A DNA stretch of 64,000 bases from Pseudolysinimonas yzui (GTDB taxonomy: Bacteria > Actinomycetota > Actinomycetes > Actinomycetales > Microbacteriaceae): contig NZ_BNAI01000004.1 in assembly GCF_014653215.1 (NCBI RefSeq), positions 62,001 through 126,000 on the forward strand, in the 5' to 3' direction. Shown here one piece after another: positions 61,811 to 64,000 of the stretch. Both the position numbers and the translations under genes were made by a program. The stretch's first letter is position 1; each line of letters starts with the position of its first letter. Under the pieces are notes generated by a model. The model ran no database searches. It saw only the letters and a list, made by a program, of their open reading frames with translations, and was not told the DNA's origin.

Positions 61811-62214
61811 CACGCCACCGCCGGCGTCGTCGTGGGCTCGGGGCGAGTCGGCTCGGCCCAGAACACGATCAGCACGATGAGGCCCGCGAGCGGCAGGAGC
61901 AACCAGAACAGGTTGGTCCACGACCGGCCGGTGTCGCGAAGCCGACGCACGGCGACCGCGAGCGACGGGACGAGCACGGCGATCGACCAGACTCCGGCGA
62001 GACTCGAGCCCACCGCGATGACCCCCTCGGGAGTCACCAGGTTGAAGGCTCCGAGCGCCGAGCTGACGATCGTCGAGAACAACGCGAACCACCAGAACTC
62101 GGGCCGGGTCGCCCGTCCCGAGAAGTCCGCGTACTTGCGGAACACCGTGACGATGGCGTCGCCGAACGACATCCCGGTGGAAGCCGACGTGGAAGGTGTG
62201 GAAACTGACATCAT
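61810..62214 (-). CDS. DUF805 membrane protein
   Basis: 134 residues, four predicted helices, with DUF805 hallmarks: FRKYADFSGRATRPEFWWFALF, LAVAVRRLRDTGRSWTNLFW. The family is of unknown function. ATG at 62214 with GGAGAGG 5 nt upstream; a second ATG follows directly. Coupled to the small membrane protein gene downstream. Confidence 0.88.
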   Translation of the reverse strand: MMSVSTPSTSASTGMSFGDAIVTVFRKYADFSGRATRPEFWWFALFSTIVSSALGAFNLVTPEGVIAVGSSLAGVWSIAVLVPSLAVAVRRLRDTGRSWTNLFWLLLPLAGLIVLIVFWAEPTRPEPTTTPAVA

Positions 62215-62314
62215 CTGACCCTCTCCGTTCCGCATCGGGCGGAACGCCCACAGTCAACCCCGCCCCTCGGCCGCGTGCCCGGGTCGAAAGTCCCTCCCCG
62301 AGACCGGAGGACGG

Positions 62315-64000
<1,686 letters not shown>

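Overview
The window is about 64 kb of high-GC, gene-dense DNA from the chromosome of a Gram-positive actinobacterium, most likely a member of the Microbacteriaceae. This rests on base composition, many GTG starts, 1-4 nt gene overlaps, leaderless-type promoters (TAnnnT 6-7 nt before the start codon), HspR/HAIR and CIRCE sites, SufS with SufU, GuaB beside GuaB3, an eukaryote-like NADP isocitrate dehydrogenase and a DUF6350-purN-purH cluster. The genus is not resolved. I see no rRNA, tRNA, CRISPR array, prophage or insertion sequence, and no gene-free stretch over 300 bases.

Layout. 1-3018: the 3' end of galK, a REP-like hairpin, and a glyA-folD operon behind a ZTP riboswitch. 3019-13531: an MFS exporter, then an amino-sugar block: nagA facing a minus-strand operon (binding protein, two permeases, NagZ, ROK sugar kinase, NagB) with its own ROK repressor, then a TetR gene. 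13579-16962: a TetR-controlled DUF2867 gene followed by a flavin electron-transfer module (FMN-binding lipoprotein, ApbE, NqrB-FNR fusion). 17012-20021: hsp20 behind CIRCE plus HAIR, a NUDIX gene, sufS-sufU. 20018-26256: icd, GNAT and ATL, a VOC protein, a heterodimeric ABC exporter. 26348-31319: purH, purN, DUF6350, a secreted peptidase-like lipoprotein.

31346-37147: glycerol/dihydroxyacetone operon (glpF-dhaK-dhaL-dhaM) and an IclR regulator; DhaM is fused to HPr and a complete Enzyme I. 37153-42007: sucD-sucC, an MpaB-like oxygenase and a partner-switch module (phosphatase, STAS, anti-sigma kinase). 42124-46999: aldo/keto reductase, small membrane protein, and an SPFH / NADK2-like / MFS operon. 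47001-54021: a large perfect hairpin, pcrA, GDPD, a zinc-ribbon and two other membrane proteins (one BI-1 family), a secreted repeat protein. 54028-63817: guaA and DUF3817, KhtT-KhtU-SURF1, glpD, guaB3, two small membrane proteins, guaB.

Three themes link the genes. Purine and one-carbon metabolism (glyA, folD, purH, purN, guaA, guaB, guaB3) includes a sensor for the PurH substrate derivative ZTP. Central carbon genes icd and sucC share an 18-nt palindrome in their upstream regions, suggesting one TCA-cycle regulator. Amino-sugar and glycerol catabolism are compact operons with local repressors. The least described parts are the TetR/DUF2867/flavin electron-transfer operon and the SPFH/NADK2-like/MFS operon.
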